Shown: positions 43,316-52,520 of the stretch, in pieces | How positions within the stretch are numbered: the stretch's first letter is position 1 | How the letters are laid out: every line of letters begins with the position of its first letter | Source: Paenibacillus massiliensis subsp. panacisoli DSM 21345 | GTDB lineage: Bacteria > Bacillota > Bacilli > Paenibacillales > Paenibacillaceae | DNA length: 64,000 nt | Reading direction: 5' to 3' | Assembly: GCF_000426545.1 (NCBI RefSeq) | Contig: NZ_AUFO01000021.1 | Location: forward strand, 61,472 to 125,471 | Notes under the pieces: generated by a model | Database searches by the model: none | What the model was told of the DNA's origin: nothing | What the model saw: the letters and a program-made list of their open reading frames with translations, nothing else | Position numbers and translations under genes: made by a program

Positions 43316-43921
43316 ATGGACATATTGTATACGCCTGTAGGCTTGACTGCCCTTATTGGGCTACTCATCCTGGCAGGCTTGCTGATCCGGTGGGTCATAC
43401 ATAGGAGAGCACGTGTACTACGAGAGCTGAACCCGCGCAAAATCACCATGAAGGATATTGATCGTATGGAGGATGGCTCGGAATTCGAAGCCTATCTTCA
43501 TCGTTTACTGACAGAGCTTGGGTATGATGAGGTATACAAGACAACTGGCAGCCGCGACTTCGGAGCAGATCTCGTATTCACAGATCGCCACGGGCTAAGA
43601 AATGTAGTGCAGGCCAAGCGGTATGGCAAGCAGAGTCCGGTAGGTCTGGGTGCTGTCCAGGAAATTTTCACTTCTATTAACTATTATCATGCACAGCGTT
43701 CCATTGTGATCACCACTGGACGATACACGGATTCCTGCAAGACTTTGGCTGGTGTGAATAGAGTAACTCTGCTCCATCGTGAGGATCTGGAGGACATGAT
43801 CTTATTGTTCAAGCAGCGTCGCTATGACGAAGCTATGGATATTCTGGAACGTGAGCCAGAGGTCGGTGCGGGTGGCTGGAATGAAAGCAAGCTACGCAGA
43901 AAGAGTAGCAAGCAGGGGTAG
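43316..43921 (+). CDS. Membrane-anchored Mrr-type restriction endonuclease-like protein
   Basis: A 201-residue protein with one N-terminal membrane helix (residues 8-27, VGLTALIGLLILAGLLIRWV) and a cytoplasmic nuclease-fold domain (about 50-170). The PD-(D/E)xK core reads GSRDFGADLVF (D), then NVVQAKRYGK (Q-x-K), preceded by GSEFEAYLHRLLTELGY, which fits the Mrr_cat family. AAAGGA precedes the ATG by 7 bp. No methylase or specificity gene is near. Such membrane-bound Mrr-like proteins are common and little studied; roles in DNA uptake, phage defence or repair have been suggested. Catalysis is predicted, not shown. Confidence 0.85.
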   Translation: MDILYTPVGLTALIGLLILAGLLIRWVIHRRARVLRELNPRKITMKDIDRMEDGSEFEAYLHRLLTELGYDEVYKTTGSRDFGADLVFTDRHGLRNVVQAKRYGKQSPVGLGAVQEIFTSINYYHAQRSIVITTGRYTDSCKTLAGVNRVTLLHREDLEDMILLFKQRRYDEAMDILEREPEVGAGGWNESKLRRKSSKQG

Positions 43922-44019
43922 ACGTACTTTTTCAGCAAAGATTTATTTAGCATTCATTTTTATTTAAGCTTCCTCGCCTATAGTAATTATTAATAACCCC
44001 CTAATTGATATACACTTGG

Positions 44020-44050
44020 CCCTGCTGAACTTCAGCAGGGTATTTTTTTT
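44020..44050 (+). terminator. Terminator of the Mrr-like gene
   Basis: CCCTGCTGAA and TTCAGCAGGG are perfect arms with almost no loop besides C, followed by TATTTTTTTT. Confidence 0.85.
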
Positions 44051-44204
44051 GGATAGGCGCCAGTGTATTTCTCTTCTTGGCGACTGCGAGCTGCTGTCTG
44101 TAGCTTACTCTTATAGAACGAATATTAAGGAATTGAATACTCTGCAGCTAGACGGAGCGTAGCCTTTTTAGCGGGCTCGGCGTTTTTATGAGGGACACAG
44201 CCGG

Positions 44205-44238
44205 GTATATATGATAATCTAAGAGATACTATATATAC
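44205..44238. promoter_or_regulatory. Palindrome upstream of moaA
   Basis: GTATATAT (44205-44212) and ATATATAC (44231-44238) are complementary, and inner bases partly match. It lies 39 bp before the moaA start and could be an operator overlapping the promoter. I see no molybdenum-cofactor riboswitch pattern in the 230-bp leader. Confidence 0.35.
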
Positions 44239-44276
44239 ATCGTGGCTAGCTGAGCTGCAGTAGATAGGGGGACATC

Positions 44277-45278
44277 ATGACTGTATACGACCAGCATAAC
44301 AGGCCATTGCAAGATTTGCGTATTTCGGTCACAGACCGGTGTAACTTTCGCTGCCGTTATTGCATGCCTGAGGAAATATTTAATAAGGATTATGAATTCC
44401 TTCCTACCAAGGATATTTTGTCTGCTGCGGAGATTGAGCGAATCTCACGCCTATTCATAGACTTGGGAGTACGTAAGCTTCGGATTACCGGAGGAGAGCC
44501 GTTATTACGCAAGGATCTGACAGAGATCCTTCGGCGTCTGGCTGCCCTGGATGCTGAGGATATTTCATTGACCACCAACGGCAGTCTGCTGCGCAATAAG
44601 GCAAGTGAGCTGAGAGAGGCTGGTCTGCAACGGATTACGGTCAGTCTGGATGCGCTGGATGATGAGACCTTCCTGAATATGAATGGCCGTCGAAGCCGCA
44701 TAACGCCTGTACTGGAGGGAATTGCTGCTGCAGCTGCCGCCGGACTTGAGGTTAAGGTCAACATGGTTGTGCAGAAGGGTGTGAATGAGCACGCTGTACT
44801 GCCCATGGTTGAATATTTTCGAAATGAGGGCCACATCCTCAGAATGGTTGAGTATATGGATGTAGGGAATACGAACGGCTGGAATCGGGAGCATGTTGTT
44901 AGCAAGCAGGAGCTGCTGGATCGGATCGGAAGTCAATGGCCGCTGGAGCCTATTGCGCCGAATTATCCTGGAGAGGTAGCCTCTCGTTACAGATTCGTGG
45001 ATGGGCGTGGAGAGATTGGACTGATCTCCTCCGTAACGGATGCTTTCTGCTCCACGTGCACCCGCGCCCGTCTGTCTGCGAGTGGGATGCTGTATACGTG
45101 CCTGTTTGCCGTTAAAGGACATGATCTGCGCAAGCTACTGCGATCAGAGGCTGATGATGCCATGCTAAGGGAGCAGGTTCACGCCATCTGGAGTGGACGT
45201 ACAGATCAGTACTCGCTTGAACGGGAGCTGGGCCGCACGTCTCACGGCAAAGTGGAGATGTCTCATATTGGTGGTTAG
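44277..45278 (+). CDS. moaA: GTP 3',8-cyclase
   Basis: A 333-residue radical SAM enzyme that starts molybdenum cofactor synthesis by converting GTP to 3',8-cyclo-GTP. The SAM cluster cysteines appear in DRCNFRCRYCMPEE near residue 20, and the second cluster cysteines in FCSTCTRARLSASGMLYTCL. The C-terminal GG (HIGG) needed for activity is kept. ITGGEPLLRKDL and VSLDALDDETF are also typical. GGGGGA precedes the ATG. No other moa, moe or molybdate transport gene lies nearby, so it is a detached member of the pathway. A terminator follows directly. Confidence 0.95.
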   Translation: MTVYDQHNRPLQDLRISVTDRCNFRCRYCMPEEIFNKDYEFLPTKDILSAAEIERISRLFIDLGVRKLRITGGEPLLRKDLTEILRRLAALDAEDISLTTNGSLLRNKASELREAGLQRITVSLDALDDETFLNMNGRRSRITPVLEGIAAAAAAGLEVKVNMVVQKGVNEHAVLPMVEYFRNEGHILRMVEYMDVGNTNGWNREHVVSKQELLDRIGSQWPLEPIAPNYPGEVASRYRFVDGRGEIGLISSVTDAFCSTCTRARLSASGMLYTCLFAVKGHDLRKLLRSEADDAMLREQVHAIWSGRTDQYSLERELGRTSHGKVEMSHIGG

Positions 45279-45286
45279 CAGGTGTG

Positions 45287-45334
45287 CCACCTTCCTTCGG
45301 GGTCGGAAAGACTCTGGGGGAAGGTGGTTTTTTT
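45287..45334 (+). terminator. Terminator of moaA
   Basis: CCACCTTCC and GGAAGGTGG form the outer arms and the run TTTTTTT follows. It lies 9 bp after the stop codon. Confidence 0.85.
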
Positions 45335-45354
45335 GTTGATTTATAACATTCTAA

Positions 45355-45438
45355 ATTGTATTGGCCGTATCCAATGTAAGTGTAGATCCGCTCCAAGCGG
45401 GGAGCTCTGTCGACTGCTGTTAAGCTTGCTGTTCTTTC
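45355..45438. repeat. Dispersed palindromic repeat, left half (copy C)
   Basis: It contains the outer sequence AAGCGGGGAGCTCTGTCGAC and ends with the inner arm TTAAGCTTGCTGTTCTTTC (45420-45438). The matching right half is missing here. Its exact complement lies at 47224-47242, 1.8 kb away. Confidence 0.75.
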
Positions 45439-45481
45439 ATTCATACTAGTATATTACTTTATGGCTATGAAGCTTCATTCG

Positions 45482-46012
45482 TCAGGCTTCGGACTGTGAG
45501 CCTACCTCCTGCCATGCAAAGCTATGAGCCAGCACGTCTATATATGAATCATGTGCGCTCAGCACCCAATGTCTGATCTTGGGGGAGGTGAAGCCGTAGA
45601 CAGCTCGTAATGGTGAATTGATCACTTCATAGAAGCCTGGATTGGGACACATTCCCGTATAGTTCCACTCCTCCCGCAATGAGCGCTCCCCACGAGTATA
45701 TGGCTCGAAATAACTGTAGTCATATCGCTCCCATTCCCGAAGCTTGCTATACACGCTGAAGAGGAGCACTGGGGCAAAGGTAATCTCGACAAGGGCGCTT
45801 CCGGCATTATTATATTCTTCATCAGGTATGTCCCCATGATATTGAAGCGACAGCTCCGAAATGATCTTCTCAAAGTGCTTGCTACTATACCCGCACATCA
45901 TCTGTACACGGACTTCTTGCCGATCATCTCCTCTATAGGTGGCAAAGTCGTAGGATGGGCTAATCATCCAGGGCACCTGCATCGGTGTGACAGCCATACG
46001 ACGCATATCCAT
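45482..46012 (-). CDS. Hypothetical protein within the split repeat
   Basis: A 176-residue soluble protein. GGGGGAAC stands 6 bp before the ATG at 46012; the frame is open for 21 more codons but without a ribosome binding site. It contains RVQMMCGYSSKHFEKIISEL, ALVEITFAPVLLFSVYSKLR, and a tryptophan- and tyrosine-rich C-terminal part (YGFTSPKIRHWVLSAHDSYI). I do not recognise a family; the composition resembles small immunity-like proteins. It is divergent from rhaD, and both lie between the half repeats. Confidence 0.6.
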   Translation of the reverse strand: MDMRRMAVTPMQVPWMISPSYDFATYRGDDRQEVRVQMMCGYSSKHFEKIISELSLQYHGDIPDEEYNNAGSALVEITFAPVLLFSVYSKLREWERYDYSYFEPYTRGERSLREEWNYTGMCPNPGFYEVINSPLRAVYGFTSPKIRHWVLSAHDSYIDVLAHSFAWQEVGSQSEA

Positions 46013-46349
46013 GTTCGTTCCCCCGTCTCTCGGGTTTGCTACGGGTTGACTCCATAGCGTTAATGACAACTGCATAACGTATGCAAACGACAGCTTATTC
46101 GCGGTATTGCTCGTTGTATTGTAAGCCGAAAAGGATAAAGTTGTAAACGACTAGCATTTAAAGGAGCTTCTATGAGAAAATTTGTCTGAAATCAGAACTA
46201 AATAAAGAAAAATAAAAATAAAAACGAATTTATGTGTGTTGTTTTATTGACTGAACAAAAATATAGCAGTAGGATGAAAGTGAAAAAGGTATTGTTTATC
46301 TGTATTTATTTTTACTTTTTAAAATATAAGATTTAAGGAGTGGATCAAG
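46013..46349. other. 337-bp divergent intergenic region with the rhaD promoter
   Basis: The region is strongly AT-rich from 46180 onwards, with A-rich runs at 46199-46225. No gene or RNA is visible apart from the promoter at 46247. Confidence 0.45.
46247..46275 (+). promoter_or_regulatory. Candidate rhaD promoter
   Basis: TTGACT and TAGGAT are 17 bp apart, preceded by an A-rich stretch that could act as an UP element. They stand about 75 bp before the rhaD start. Confidence 0.5.
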
Positions 46350-47183
46350 ATGGGGCAAGTAAGCTATAAGGAAGTGAATGCTGCCGACGTACCGTTCATT
46401 CAGGAAATGGCCGGTATCGCATATGATATGTGGAGTCTGGGCTGGGACGAGCGGAACGGCGGTAATATCAGCTGGCTGCTGGATGAGGAGACGGTAAGCA
46501 GCTACTTAGACATCCATCATGTAATTCGGACAATTGAGCCTGCTTTTCCAGTAGCTGAATTGGCGGGTAAGTATTTTGTGGTGACAGGCTCGGGTAAATA
46601 TTTCAAGAACATGCTGGCTGCACCTGAAATGAACTTGGGGGTACTACGCGTCTCGTCCGATGGACAGAAGCTGGAGATTCTGTGGGGCTTCGGCAACGGT
46701 AGTGTGCCGACGAGTGAGCTTGCTTCGCACTTCATGAGTCACATTGAGCGACTCAAGGTTGATCCTACACACAGAGTCGTGATTCATACGCATGCGACCA
46801 ATGTCATTGCGATGACATTCATTCATGATCTGGACGAATGTCTGCTGACCAGAACGCTGTGGGAGATGTGTACTGAATGTGTGGTGGTATTCCCGGACGG
46901 AATCGGCGTCATTCCTTGGATGGTTCCCGGTTCGAGTGAGATCGGGCGTGCTACGGCAGGCAAGATGAAGGACCATCGTGTAGTCTTGTGGCCACAGCAC
47001 GGAATCTTCGGCACAGGAAGCTCGATTGATGAAGCCTTTGGACTGATTGAGACTGTAGAGAAAGCAGCTCAGATCTATATGCTGATCGCCCATCACGAGA
47101 TCAAGCAGAGAATCACGAAGCAGGAGCTTCTGGATCTGGCAAAAGCATTTGGCGTGACGCCACGCGCAGGAGTTCTGGACTAA
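46350..47183 (+). CDS. rhaD: Rhamnulose-1-phosphate aldolase
   Basis: A 277-residue class II aldolase of RhaD length. It splits rhamnulose 1-phosphate into dihydroxyacetone phosphate and lactaldehyde. Zinc ligands are expected in [13 protein letters not shown] (two histidines) and in the later [10 protein letters not shown] (third). The N-terminal [13 protein letters not shown] and [11 protein letters not shown] form the phosphate-binding part. AAGGAG precedes the ATG by 9 bp. The usual partners rhaA, rhaB and rhaM are absent; the gene lies alone with an unknown divergent gene between two half repeats, as if carried in. It should need the other rhamnose genes elsewhere. Confidence 0.9.
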   Translation: MGQVSYKEVNAADVPFIQEMAGIAYDMWSLGWDERNGGNISWLLDEETVSSYLDIHHVIRTIEPAFPVAELAGKYFVVTGSGKYFKNMLAAPEMNLGVLRVSSDGQKLEILWGFGNGSVPTSELASHFMSHIERLKVDPTHRVVIHTHATNVIAMTFIHDLDECLLTRTLWEMCTECVVVFPDGIGVIPWMVPGSSEIGRATAGKMKDHRVVLWPQHGIFGTGSSIDEAFGLIETVEKAAQIYMLIAHHEIKQRITKQELLDLAKAFGVTPRAGVLD

Positions 47184-47220
47184 TCGTCTGCAGGTTCCAA
47201 ACAATACCTAATCAACCTCG

Positions 47221-47310
47221 TTCGAAAGAACAGCAAGCTTAACAGTGATCGACAGGGCTCCCCGCTTGCAGCGGCTCTATGCACACATTTTAATTCGGTC
47301 CATGTATTAG
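47221..47310. repeat. Dispersed palindromic repeat, right half (copy D)
   Basis: It begins with the arm GAAAGAACAGCAAGCTTAA (47224-47242), the exact complement of the arm in copy C, and runs on with GACAGGGCTCCCCGCTTGCA as in copy B. Its outer end, TATTAG, coincides with the stop codon of the ydcF-like gene on the other strand. Confidence 0.8.
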
Positions 47311-48059
47311 TCCTTCAGCTTTAGCGCGGCAATTCCCAGATACTCCTTGAAGGCAGTCCCTATCACGGATGAAGCGCCGGGTGATGGCGAGAACTTGCCT
47401 GCATACCAGTGCTGCGGCTGACTTGCGAGATAGTCTGTCGGGAAGGGCGTCACCTCAATGCCTGCCCGCTCGAATTGCAGAACAGCCCGTGGCAAATGAA
47501 AAGCTGAAGTGATTAGTATGGGCCGCTGAAAGCCTTCCTCCTGAAGCAAGAAGGCTGAATAGCTAGCATTCTGTTCTGTGTTCAGCGAGCGGTTCTCTGT
47601 GTAAATGTTCTGCGGAGGAACTCCTAGGCCGAGCAGCTGTCTGCGGGCAATGTCTGCTTCATTCCCACTGTCCGGGAATACTTGACCGCCAGAGAACAGG
47701 ATCGGCAGGCCTGTCTGTTCATATAGCCTGGCTGCGGTTAGCAGTCGATTCGCTGCTGATCCCAGCATATTCCCTTCCCCGTCAAGATCGGGAGTACCTT
47801 GCGTGGCACCACCACCAAGTACGACAATAATATCACCATGAGTCTCCTGTGGCTGAGCATATTGCCGCTCCAGGGTACCAACGAGCAGATCACCAGTCAA
47901 CGGAATCATGGAAGCATACAGCAACACGGTAACGCCGAGTAGCGTAATAGCTGCTCGGCGTTGTTTTTTCCATATCCAGATGCTGATGCCTAGTAATAAG
48001 ATCACGAACAATCCCGGGGGAAGTACGAAGCTATACAACCATTTGATTAGATAAATCAT
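47307..48059 (-). CDS. YdcF family (DUF218) protein
   Basis: A 250-residue membrane protein. Two helices (about 5-25 and 33-55) are followed by a DUF218 domain: IIVVLGGGATQG, RLLTAARLYEQTGLPILFSG, NIYTENRSLNTEQNASYSAF, and ILITSAFHLPRAVLQFERAG. Relatives such as SanA, ElyC and YdcF act in cell-envelope metabolism or bind S-adenosylmethionine; the reaction is unsettled. The ribosome binding site is weak (GGGCGG). Its stop codon lies in the outer end of repeat copy D. Transcription probably continues from no upstream gene. Confidence 0.88.
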   Translation of the reverse strand: MIYLIKWLYSFVLPPGLFVILLLGISIWIWKKQRRAAITLLGVTVLLYASMIPLTGDLLVGTLERQYAQPQETHGDIIVVLGGGATQGTPDLDGEGNMLGSAANRLLTAARLYEQTGLPILFSGGQVFPDSGNEADIARRQLLGLGVPPQNIYTENRSLNTEQNASYSAFLLQEEGFQRPILITSAFHLPRAVLQFERAGIEVTPFPTDYLASQPQHWYAGKFSPSPGASSVIGTAFKEYLGIAALKLKD

Positions 48060-48231
48060 ACATTCACACCGCCCTTTACGAGCTACTCATGCTCATAGAA
48101 TCTGGCATTTTGGGCATGCTGCAGCATTCAAGCTAAAGTCAGCAGACACGAAGAGAGCTGGTAGGCTCTAGCAAATCAGGCTCGTCTGAACCTATATTTG
48201 TGATGCGTACACATGCAAAATGCCATTTTGC

Positions 48232-49776
48232 CTACATTGTAGCATGTTTACTCGTAGGAGAGCTTCCTTTATCCTCATGCTCCAATCGAATCCGCTCAAA
48301 GTTGGCAATGAACAGACCTGTAAAATACGGGTCCCACTGCGTACCTTTTCCTTCCAGCATAATGCTCAGAGCCTTCTCTTCCGTCATTCCTTGACGGTAG
48401 GTACGATTCGAGGTCATTGCATCGTAAGCATCTGCGATGGCGATAATGCGGCCCATTACAGGAATGCTGTTCCCCGCCAGACGGTCGGGGTAACCGTTCC
48501 CGTCGTAGCGCTCATGATGAGAGCGTACTCCCGGCAAAATCTCAACCATCGCATCAGCTGGCTCGATCTGCAGCAGGATTTTCTCACCTAGCACGGTATG
48601 CTGCTTGATAATCTCGAACTCTTCATCGGTAAGCTTGCCCTCCTTGAGCAGCACGGTATCGCGAATCCCGATCTTGCCGATGTCATGGAGCAGCGCAGCT
48701 TTGCGAAGGGTATCCAATTCCTGGTCTGTCAAGCCAGCCAGCTTGCCGATCTCATGGGAATAATGTGCCACACGCTTGGAATGCCCTGCCGTATAGGGGT
48801 CTCTGGCATCCAGCACAGTAGCAAGGGTAGTAAAATAGCTCTGAATGAGCAGCTTGGTCATATCCTCCCGATTCTTCAAGGCTCTGACCATGTGGTTGAA
48901 GCCGGCTACCAGCTGGGAGAATTCATCCGAATAAATATCGGGGGTTAGATGATCCAGCTTCCCCTGCTGAACGATTCTCATGGAGGCTGTGATGTTGCGA
49001 ATCGGATGCTGTATGTCCCTGGACAGTACCCATGCACCGAAGGATGAGAAGATCGCTCCTGCTACGAGGAAGATAGTCGTCCATTCCCAATAGCTCATAA
49101 AGTTATATTGATCCAGATAGTCCTGACGGATATAGCCTGCAATACTGAACAGAAATAATGGAAAGGTGCCGATCAGAAAGGCACTATACAGAAATTTTTT
49201 GCGGACCGAAATCAGAACCGAGCCTTCTAGAGACAAATCCTTACCATAGAGGTTGTAAGCCATGCTGCGAATGTGGTTGACCACTGGAATGATCGCATGA
49301 GACGTCAGGAAGAATTCAATAAATGCATGCATACCTGCTACGACGGGAGCACAGACAATGGCAAGCACCAGATAGCTGTAGGGAACATGAATCCACTTCA
49401 TATAGATGGACAGATACGTCAACAATATTCCAGGAATCATCAGCCCCATCATATGTGGCAGTACAATGCGCTTGATCGCCAGCAACGGAAGGCGATGGGT
49501 CTGAATGTAAGCTTTCCGTAGCTCCTCATAGGACGGAATAGAGCCTTCACGATAAATTCTGTGAATCGGATACAGATGTCGAAAAAATACAGCAAGCTCC
49601 ACTGTAATCATTATTACTAAGGACAGCATCAGAACGGTCATTAAGAATAGTGCTTCCTTTACAGGCATTTTTATAGCTACAAATATAAAAAACAAGCCCG
49701 TGAACATCACGGCGATGAATGATCCAACAATATAATTCAGAACTGTTTTTCGTATAAATTGGGAGTAAATGTCCAA
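48232..49776 (-). CDS. HD-GYP domain phosphodiesterase, membrane-bound
   Basis: A 514-residue protein, TTG start supported by AAGG 8 bp upstream. Six hydrophobic segments fill the first 255 residues. A HAMP-like linker follows (about 257-310, PIRNITASMRIVQQGKLDHL). The HD-GYP domain lies at 315-500: HSKRVAHYSHEIGKLAG, LLHDIGKIGI, and HHERYDGNGYPD with the GYP triad, so it should hydrolyse cyclic di-GMP. The arrangement suggests control by an unknown signal at the membrane. A PilZ protein in the window (28.0 kb) can bind the same messenger. The C-terminus runs as far as the expected stop. Confidence 0.9.
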   Translation of the reverse strand: MDIYSQFIRKTVLNYIVGSFIAVMFTGLFFIFVAIKMPVKEALFLMTVLMLSLVIMITVELAVFFRHLYPIHRIYREGSIPSYEELRKAYIQTHRLPLLAIKRIVLPHMMGLMIPGILLTYLSIYMKWIHVPYSYLVLAIVCAPVVAGMHAFIEFFLTSHAIIPVVNHIRSMAYNLYGKDLSLEGSVLISVRKKFLYSAFLIGTFPLFLFSIAGYIRQDYLDQYNFMSYWEWTTIFLVAGAIFSSFGAWVLSRDIQHPIRNITASMRIVQQGKLDHLTPDIYSDEFSQLVAGFNHMVRALKNREDMTKLLIQSYFTTLATVLDARDPYTAGHSKRVAHYSHEIGKLAGLTDQELDTLRKAALLHDIGKIGIRDTVLLKEGKLTDEEFEIIKQHTVLGEKILLQIEPADAMVEILPGVRSHHERYDGNGYPDRLAGNSIPVMGRIIAIADAYDAMTSNRTYRQGMTEEKALSIMLEGKGTQWDPYFTGLFIANFERIRLEHEDKGSSPTSKHATM

Positions 49777-50179
49777 GTCATCGCCTTCTTTAGTCTATAT
49801 GAAATGATGTTGCCAGTCATAATTAATATCGGCTAAATGGCCGGGTTTGTGAGCGTTTGGTCAGGATTCAGACACATTTATCGACGTTCTGGCAGATGCT
49901 TCGCTGTTAAGTGACGCGCCAGTGGGTTAAGTAACTATTTGTATATGAGATGAGCGAGCAGGAGGGGAGGATCTGTTAAAAAGCACACTGATATTTCAAT
50001 TTTAATGTCTTACAATGCAGGATGAGAGATACTGTGTGTGTAAGTTAGTATATGATGCATTTTTCGTATGCTGCATTGCGATGTCTATGCCTTTGTACAG
50101 GCAAGTATTCTTTAATAAAATATGCAGTATGCTTATGCAATTGCAATACATGCTCAAGGCTGGAAGGATGAGATACACC
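49777..50179. other. 403-bp divergent intergenic region
   Basis: It lies between the HD-GYP gene and the AraC-type gene. Apart from the promoter at 49988 it holds no feature I can support. An open frame from an ATG at 50015 runs into the AraC gene but lacks a ribosome binding site. Confidence 0.4.
49988..50016 (+). promoter_or_regulatory. Candidate promoter of the AraC-type gene
   Basis: CTGATA (49988-49993) and TACAAT (50011-50016) are 17 bp apart. The implied transcript would have a leader of about 160 nt if translation starts at 50180. Confidence 0.45.
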
Positions 50180-52501
50180 ATGCTTCGTTTGAAGTTAAAA
50201 TTCATGTTCAAGAATAAGCAGACCCGGCTAATCCTGCTTCTGACGCTGACTGTCTCGCTGCTCATTACGCTGATTGGTCTCTTCTCGTATAACAACTATA
50301 GAAAAGGTATGGATACAGAGCTGAACACCCCTAATGTGGAGCTGCTTCAAATTAATCTGGATGTCACAAATCGTGCCTTCCGGGAATCGGATAGCAAAGC
50401 TGTAGACCTGGCGTTCCAGCCAGCCGTCATTTCATATGTTCAGGCGATGTCTGGTGGAATGCCTCCTTCATCCGAGCAGGAGCTTTCCTTATTGAAAGCA
50501 CTATCAAACGAAGAGGACATACATTCGGCGTATATTATCTCCCTTCAGGAAGAGGCTCTGCTCTCCAGCGAAGAGGGCTATATATCACGCTGGACCGATG
50601 CGGCCGATCAAAGCTGGATTCCGTGGATCCAAGAAATTAACAGCAAGCCCCTGCTGATCGAGCGAAGATGGACTGGTGAGGCGCAGACGCCAGGGCAGGT
50701 GGAGCTGCTGTCGCTAGTGAGACCGATCGTAGATCAAGGCCGCATCATTGGTGCAGTCATGGTGAATATGGACTATGATCGTTTTTTCTCCAAAATGTAC
50801 ACGCATCTCCCCAGCCATCAATATGTGTTCAATTTGGATCATGAGCTGATCTACCCAAAGCTGAATACAAGTGTGCCTTTGGAAGACATGCAGCATGTCA
50901 TTCGTGAGCTTGACGTGAACCCGTTCACCTATGTAGAGGTAGATGGGCTAGCCTACATGGCGAATCAGACCTTCTCGGATGTGACAGGATGGCGTCTGGT
51001 ATCTTTGGTGCCGATGGATCAGATGTTGAAAAGTGTGAATCTGGCCCGGAACATGATGCTCTTCTTATCGTTGCTCTCGATTGTGGTCGGGTGTTCAGCG
51101 ATTTATTACTATAATTATGCGGCCCTTCGACCGGTCAGAAGAATCCAGCAACTCTTGAATCCGGGGGAGCGTGGGGGTCGGCAAGTGAATCTCTATGAAC
51201 TGGAGCCAATCATTGGTAAATGGGTGGGCGAATATCAGATGAAGTCACTTGTGGCTGAACGCAGCCTGCCTGAGCTCCGCTCCAAATATGTGCAGGACAT
51301 CCTGAACAAGAGCATTGGCTTACAGGAGGTTCGCACAAAATGGCAGCACTACTTCCAGGATTGGGAGGAAGGACCACTCTCTGTCTTGGTGTTGTCGATT
51401 GACCGTTATTGGCAGTGGACCAATGAGTACAGGGAAGAGGATCAGATGCTGCTCAAGTACGCCTTGCATAATATTATTTTGGAAATGCTAATGTCCTCCT
51501 GGAGAGCAGTCAGCATTGCCGCGGAGAAGGATCATTATGTCATTGTGGTTCAGCCAAGAGAGGCAGAACATGCGCCTTCGTTACTGGAGGATGCGCAGCG
51601 CATGATTGTGACGGTTCAGGAGTACCTGCATGTGACCATCTCAATTGGAGTAGGCAGTCCGGTAGCGGATGTGTATCAAATTAACCAGTCTTATGAGGAA
51701 GCCAGAGAGGCACTCTCCTATCGACTGTATGAGGGCTATGGAACGATTATGGAATATGCGACCCTTCCCTATCCGACAGGCGAATACCCACGCAGCATTC
51801 TGGATGATTCCTGGCGAATCGGTATGAATACCAGCTTGAAATCTGGTGATATGGAGGCCTGTGTGAGCTGGATTCAGCAGTGGGCTGAGTATATTCGAAA
51901 AAACGGAATTCAACCGTCCGTTGTCTATATCTCAGCTGACATGCTGGTTCAGGATCTACTGAAGCTCACCGAGCTGCAGCGCATTGAGCTGCCGTCCGAG
52001 CTTGCACACTACAGCACGAATCAGGTAGGGACCATGACCCTTTCGGAGATTGAGATTATGTTATCACAAGCAGCTGTGTATTTATCTGGTCATATGACCG
52101 CTCATAGTGAATCCAGAGAGTACAAGCTTGTGCAGGAAATGATCCAATATATGAAGGACAATCTGCATCTGAATATCGGTCTGCAAAATATTGCTGATGC
52201 TGTGCGCATGAGCATCTCATCCGTCAGTAGTATCTTCAAGGAGGAGACGGGAAGCACCGTCTATGATTATCTGACGAACCTTCGGATTGAAAAAGCCTGC
52301 GAGTTGCTGCAGGATTCTAGCCTGAAGATTGCAGACATTGCCGGGCTGGTCGGATACCAGAATGAGAACAGCTTCATTCGCACCTTCCGCAAGCAGAAAT
52401 CAGTTACACCAGGCAAGTACAGAGAGACCTTCAAATCCTCCAGCGGATATGCAGATCCTCCAAATGCCGATAACGCCGGGGTTTTTGACGATCAGGAATA
52501 A
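50180..52501 (+). CDS. Membrane-bound AraC-family regulator
   Basis: A 773-residue regulator with the layout common in Paenibacillus. The first helix is near residues 15-35 (TRLILLLTLTVSLLITLIGL), an extracellular sensor of about 245 residues follows (Cache-like, with VVDQGRIIGAVMVNMDYDRF-type segments), then a second helix (MMLFLSLLSIVVGCSAIYYY). A cytoplasmic linker of about 350 residues ends in the AraC domain (last 100 residues): IGLQNIADAVRMSISSVSSI and KIADIAGLVGYQNENSFIRT FRK. GGAAGG lies 11 bp before the ATG at 50180. It directly precedes the TctC-like and KdgT-like genes and probably controls them. Confidence 0.88.
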   Translation: MLRLKLKFMFKNKQTRLILLLTLTVSLLITLIGLFSYNNYRKGMDTELNTPNVELLQINLDVTNRAFRESDSKAVDLAFQPAVISYVQAMSGGMPPSSEQELSLLKALSNEEDIHSAYIISLQEEALLSSEEGYISRWTDAADQSWIPWIQEINSKPLLIERRWTGEAQTPGQVELLSLVRPIVDQGRIIGAVMVNMDYDRFFSKMYTHLPSHQYVFNLDHELIYPKLNTSVPLEDMQHVIRELDVNPFTYVEVDGLAYMANQTFSDVTGWRLVSLVPMDQMLKSVNLARNMMLFLSLLSIVVGCSAIYYYNYAALRPVRRIQQLLNPGERGGRQVNLYELEPIIGKWVGEYQMKSLVAERSLPELRSKYVQDILNKSIGLQEVRTKWQHYFQDWEEGPLSVLVLSIDRYWQWTNEYREEDQMLLKYALHNIILEMLMSSWRAVSIAAEKDHYVIVVQPREAEHAPSLLEDAQRMIVTVQEYLHVTISIGVGSPVADVYQINQSYEEAREALSYRLYEGYGTIMEYATLPYPTGEYPRSILDDSWRIGMNTSLKSGDMEACVSWIQQWAEYIRKNGIQPSVVYISADMLVQDLLKLTELQRIELPSELAHYSTNQVGTMTLSEIEIMLSQAAVYLSGHMTAHSESREYKLVQEMIQYMKDNLHLNIGLQNIADAVRMSISSVSSIFKEETGSTVYDYLTNLRIEKACELLQDSSLKIADIAGLVGYQNENSFIRTFRKQKSVTPGKYRETFKSSSGYADPPNADNAGVFDDQE

Positions 52502-52520
52502 GATTATACGATAGATTGCA

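Noticed and set aside
44051..44276. A molybdenum-cofactor riboswitch upstream of moaA
   Set aside because: I could not find the conserved blocks or stems; only a short AT-rich palindrome near the start is evident.
50015..50179. N-terminal extension of the AraC-type regulator
   Set aside because: Codons are irregular and rich in cysteine, no ribosome binding site is seen, and the first membrane helix lies properly after 50180.
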